Below are positions 54,401 through 60,400 of a stretch of DNA of 64,000 nucleotides, one piece after another; position 1 is the first letter of the stretch; every line of letters starts with the position of its first letter. Source of the stretch: Aplysia californica (taxonomy: Eukaryota > Mollusca > Gastropoda > Aplysiida > Aplysiidae); contig NW_004797358.1 of NCBI RefSeq assembly GCF_000002075.1, forward strand, positions 674,539 to 738,538. The letters run 5' to 3'. The notes under the pieces were generated by a model. The model was not told the origin of the DNA. It was given only the letters and a program-made list of their open reading frames with translations, and made no database searches. The translations under genes and the position numbers were made by a program.

Positions 54401-57400
54401 CTGGTGTGGTTCACTTCTTCTTTCCTGTCAAACATCTATCATCTTTATTTCCTCTCCTTCTTTTTTGTGTTTGTTTCTCTCTTGTAACACCTCTTATCTT
54501 CGGCACTTATATGACCTTATTGTGTTGCAAGTGCCATAAAACACTTACTTAAAAAAAAAAAAGAAATATGATATGGTTTGTGTGTATTTAGTTGGATGTT
54601 TTGACATTTTTGTTTGGTGGGGTAGGGGCCTAAAAATAGGTCAGGGAAAAGCCATGGGCCAGTGGTGATTTTGGCCTGGTAGGAAAAGAGTTAATAAAGA
54701 AAAGAAATAACAATTCTGATATTTGCAGCCAGGGTCTAAAACAGGAATGTCATTTCCTTCTACTGAAAAGCAAGAGAACAGCCTATCAGAAAGAGAACCT
54801 TCTTGAAGATAAAAGTAGCACCAAAAAAAAAAACGATAAAAAGATTTTGCTGCTGAGAATTTTCTTTGTGTTCTGAATTAAATAACAACCTACAGGTTAC
54901 TTGATTTTTCTCAAATGAAGGCAAAAATAATACTTTTTTTAAAAATCCATCTCTAAGAATTTCACAATTTCCTTTTTCAGATATCAGAATTGGTTTCTCT
55001 TAATGCATAACATCTGGATTTAAACAGGCCTGCCAAGAACATCTCGAAACTATTACTGGCATAAAGTATAGGCTACACGTCTCAAAAAAGTTTTTTTTAT
55101 GACTGATTATCAAATGTGCTCTTTTTCAGGAATGATTCTCTATGCTAATGGAGATGAGATCACCACTAAGTTCTATGGGGAGGACAGTTACTCTGAGTCA
55201 ATTCAGGATACCCTGGGTGTTCAAAGGAGAACAAGGGAGTCTGATGGACGTATTTCGGTCACAGCTACTTTTCCCTCTTGTGAGATCATCTTCATTTTTG
55301 TTCTTCATTTCATCAACAAGCTGGTCAACTGTTCTAAGTCCAGAAAGCAAAATTTTTCCAGGGGTGGGGGGGGACTGGTTTTGTTGTTGTTTTTTTAGTT
55401 GCACCTAAATTATGTTTCTTTCCTTGCTTTTTTCAACATTTAGAATTTGAATTTCAACAAAACATTTCTTAAAACAATGAGACCGATATCACAGATGTAG
55501 AAACTGCAATTTAAAAAGATTTCAAAATTTTTGTCTTAGTATAATTTGAACAGCTTGCCAACAATTTGTTTATGGTGACTATTTGATTAGTTGTTCTTTT
55601 AAAGCAACCCATACAAATGTTTTCATATGCAAATTCACACCCTCCAAATGAGGTCAAAAAGCCTTGCTTACTTGTAACGCAACAGTTGTATTACATAGAC
55701 CAACAGAGTAAATAATTGTTTAAGATAATTTTGTTTAACTTTTGAACTGAGGTTTATCATCTTTAGCTATAGAATGAGTGGAGTATTCTTTAACTGTATT
55801 CTTTGATGCCAACTGAATTGCGGACTGCATTAGATATTTGTCTTAATTTCATACTTTCTTAGACTGGCTGATAACTTACATGTCCGAGGAGAGATTTTAC
55901 TTGGAACCTGCACTTAACCTATTTTTCTCTTTCCCAGCCATTTCAATCACAGTTTATGTGGGTATCAGGAACTTGGAGTTTTCCATCGATATACCAACAA
56001 CTCTCAAAGGAGAAGTGAAAGGATTACTTGGCAATTTTGATGGCATAAAGACCAATGATTTTGTTCATCCAAATGGTACTGTGCTTCCTGATTCCATGGT
56101 GGACAGTGAAAGGAACATCCTGATGAATTTTGCCGAGTTGTGTAAGTGGCTCCCCTTTGATTTACTATAAGTGTGGCTCTCATTTGATCTGCTGTAAGTG
56201 CGGCTCTACTTTGATTTACTATAAGTATACAGAAAGAGAAAAATAGTATGACCAAAGAACATGACTGTTTCACAACTCAGTCTGGTTTTCCCCTAGTCTT
56301 TATGTTGCTTGCAGATGGTCTGGTCACTTGACTTGACAAAACATATGGAATGTGATCCCAGTCTGAACTGCCATGATTATGCATTGGTTTTCATTCGATT
56401 TGCTGTATATTTTTGCTTCTCTTTTTGTTGCTGATTTTCCTTTAATTCTAATAACCTTCTGTGCACAAAAAGTGTAATTTATTATCCACTTCACTGCTGT
56501 GTAAACGTGTCTCATACGGACCGATAATCTGCTGCCCCATACTGTGTACATGTACGGCTGCTCTATCCTGTGTATTGTTTCGTTGATATTTCAGCTTCAA
56601 CTAAGTTTTGAATAAAGGGAGTAACATCCCTGGAAAGTTTATCATTTTAGTTATGAGGCCATATCTATATATAGACTATCGGGCAGAAAGAGTGGGTTCT
56701 ACAATGCAAAAACAATGCGAGGTGTGTTGTTTTTTTACTTACATTGTGCAAAGAGGTCAGACCAGACGTGTCAACTCGGAACGCCTGTCTCAGTTATTTA
56801 CACTTGTTTACATGGTTATAGCTTGTTCTACCCGAATCTTGGCTATGGATAAAACCATTTCTTCATTTGTCTTTCTAATAATATGATAAGAAAAATTTTA
56901 ACCCTTCTTGGATTCAAGCTTCAAAATTTTCAATTTTAAAATTAGATACGCTCTGACTAAATACTAAATAGACTACAGTGGCCGAAAAAGACCTTTTCAT
57001 GTGTTTTAAAGACTTTGCCACTACCTTGTCATGTCAGTACCTGCCTGTGACTTTTCTTAGCATGGTTGTCGTGTTACTCTATTAACTCTTAGTGTACGCG
57101 GGCCTATTCCACCTTTTTACGCAGCCATTTTTTGTGATTTTTAGGGGGCCGTGGTAAAAGTATAATAACTTTCTTATTTTTTTACATGTGTATTTGTATG
57201 ACACATCAAAATTTTCAGAAATGAACAAACAATTCAACTTTTTAAAGAAAAAGATATGTCAGGCCTGAGAGAAGAGATATGTGGCTTGAAGGACGAAGAA
57301 ATTGATGAAAAAGAAGAAAAAAATCGACATATTTTCAACTTACATGTATTCACGGCAGATAATAATCCATTCAGAATGCTTGAAACTGTATATCAAATAA

Positions 57401-60400
57401 ATGTCCATTTCCCAGTTCAAGTTTAAAGTTTCACAACTTAGTCTGGTTTTCCCCTAGTCTCTATGTTTCTGAAGCGCACAAAAAAGTTTTTGGCCACTTT
57501 GAAATAAGTCACTCAAATACTCGTAAAAAAAAGCACTAACGCCACACCACAGGATAAGAACTCTATAAAAAGATTTACACTGTGTACAGTTCAATTCAAA
57601 GGTTCACAACCCCAGTTACAGTGATGAATGAAATTGCTGACAACATTTATTTGGGTCCAGAAATGGCTGGCCTTGACACCTGTTGCAAAAGAATGAAGTC
57701 TTCACCCTCTTTTCGTGCGTGCTGCACACTCTGCATTCACGGGTCAGTTTCAACTTCACAATGACATGTGAACTGTTGCAGACCCTGTTCAAGGGGCTTT
57801 CTGGCTGGACATGACCTCTGTTGTCATTGTTCTCTTATATGTCAGCCAGATGTTGTGTCACAAGGTTGCACAGCTCATCAATGAGCTTCATTTTGAACTT
57901 CAGCAACGGAAGCTTCTTGGCACCTTCAGGCTGAGATTTGGTATAAAGTATAAAAGCGTTGATCTGTGTGATCTCAAAGATCCACAGAAAAATCTGCTTC
58001 CACCACTTTCTTGTTCTACTATTGAAGGTACCATAGGTCTGGACCATCTGATCAATTTTATCTTAGCTGTTCATATTTTTATTGTAATCTTGAATTACAA
58101 CTGGCTTGTCCACCCCTTTCATCTCTGTTGCTTGTACTTGTGCCTCGCTAGATACCAAGACACATGGTTTGTTTGCTTTTTTTGTCCGGAAATGATACAC
58201 ACAGGTACTTTGTATCCTGCCTGTACCACCTCGTTTCTCTGAAAGCCAGCCTGTTTGTTTTCAGCTCAGGCGGGAAGTCACGTCAATTTATATTTACCGT
58301 TCGGGTATAATAAAATTTCTCGCTTGATAAATATTTCAGCAGGGGATAGCTGGTGTAGTACGTGTCTACAACACAGGTGGTGTCCAGGTGATAGAGGTGA
58401 CCGCTGAGTGCTAACAGGCTTTTCTGCCTGTTGAGCATCATGATGGCGAGGATCAAACGAGGTGTTAGCCCCAAAATAAATGAGCAAATTCAGGACGTAT
58501 CCGCTTTCTCTCTCATAAACCTAAAGTCTTCATGTGATATTTCTTTGGTTTGGACACATTGAACATTTTATGTGCCCACCTGGCCTTCCAACCGATAACC
58601 ATTTTGTCGAGGGAGAGATTCTTCTTTGGGTAGTGCGCAGCTTGAAAATGTTGTAACAAAAAATTTACAAAGGGTTCAATCTTCGTTTTTCCTTTAGCTC
58701 CAACCTCGTTAACATGTAACATCATCATATGGTAAATTGCTTGGAATCTGTCTCATGTGATCCTTTTCTTGAATCACAGTGTGCACTGATGTGGCTCATT
58801 GGACCAGTAGCTGTGAATGCTTGGCTTGTGTACTATACCCATCGAAATAACGACCCCAAAAAACGTGTACAGCTCACCAACTGAGATGTCTGTCCTTGTT
58901 CGAAAAACAGATCTTGCACTTGCAGTTTCTCGAAGCTATGTACATTTATGCTGTGCGTACTCATTGATAGTTGTCACCAGGCCATGGAGAATTGTGGTTG
59001 AACACAGTGCCAAAAAGCAGCGGTTAGGAGAAGAACCTTGTGGCACAAGCTCCAAGTCAACTCCTGTTCTCGGGGGCGTAAACCGAAAACTATTCACCGT
59101 AGCCCCTTCATACACTTGTCTCCAGTTGTTCCCCACTTCTGCGTCTCCTCTTCCATCTCCAGTACTAGTACTAGGCCTAAAAAGGGGAGATCTTGACCTC
59201 TCTCTGCTCTCAGTACTCCCAGCACCAGCTCCCTTTCTTTTACCAGGTCCCTTCCCTGTACCCTGTGAAGGGCACGCCCTTCTGCTAGAGTCACAAGTTG
59301 AATTTGACGGACTGGATCATCAAGATCTGACTCATTTGAAGACTCGTCTCTGCCAATGACATCATTGAATTCGTTCCCATCTGAGTCACTATCGCTACAA
59401 TCAAGCTCGGATTTATCCTCACACATAGTTTGGAACAAATCTACGGCGGCTTTTGCAGTCCATTATTGGCAGTAGCCATAATAACCGAACGAGCTGACTT
59501 GAGTTGACAAATTCGCACTGAAAAAGTCAAAACAAATTCACTGGAAAATTCACTCCAAACACCACAAACTGCTTTCGAAAATAGCGTACTTCCATTCTAA
59601 AGTGATCTCTAAGAAAGAAGATTTCCGTACACGGTGTAGTTTTTTACACAAAGCCATAGAATAATTGGTGACATAGAGAGCCACATGAAGTGGCATGCCA
59701 GCATGTTGGCTACGTTTAGTGCGCCACGTGAGGGGGCGAGTCGGACACTAAGAGTTAATACCTTTCCCTTTACTAAGCATATGTTTAGGCAGATAAACAC
59801 ACCACTTTAGAATAGAAAAGGGCACTGCTATCTGCGGTGAGTTGTGACATTTGTGACCATTACAAGCTGATAGCTATTATTTTCGTAACTTTTCCCTTTT
59901 TACCATGCTAGCTACCTGCAGCAGCTGGCAAGATCTATTTTTTTTTTCTTCCACGGATGTTAAAGGTCATCATTAGTTCAGGATTGATGAACTATTGTTA
60001 TGATTATTGTTATTATTACCTTCCCATAAACGCTTGCAGATAATAACTTAAGCATTTCTGTTTGATGTTTCAACTGTGATATAACAGTTCTATATTGCTT
60101 TGGCTCACTGTTTCTGTAATACAGTTGAACCTACTCTAACAGCCGCCTGTACAAATGGCTACTTCCCATCCCCACTGCCCCATCCCCTCTTCCCACCCCA
60201 ACATTTATTTTAAAATATTTTAATGACATGGTCCAAGATGTACACTTCTTACTCCCCACTCCCCCACCCCCTCTTCCAATTTCAACCCCCACCCCCTCCT
60301 GCGCCACCCATTTATTTTAAAATGTTATAATGACACTGTCCAAGATTACCACTTTTCTCCTCAATGGGTGACCGTCTTGAACAGTTTCAACTGTATTTCT

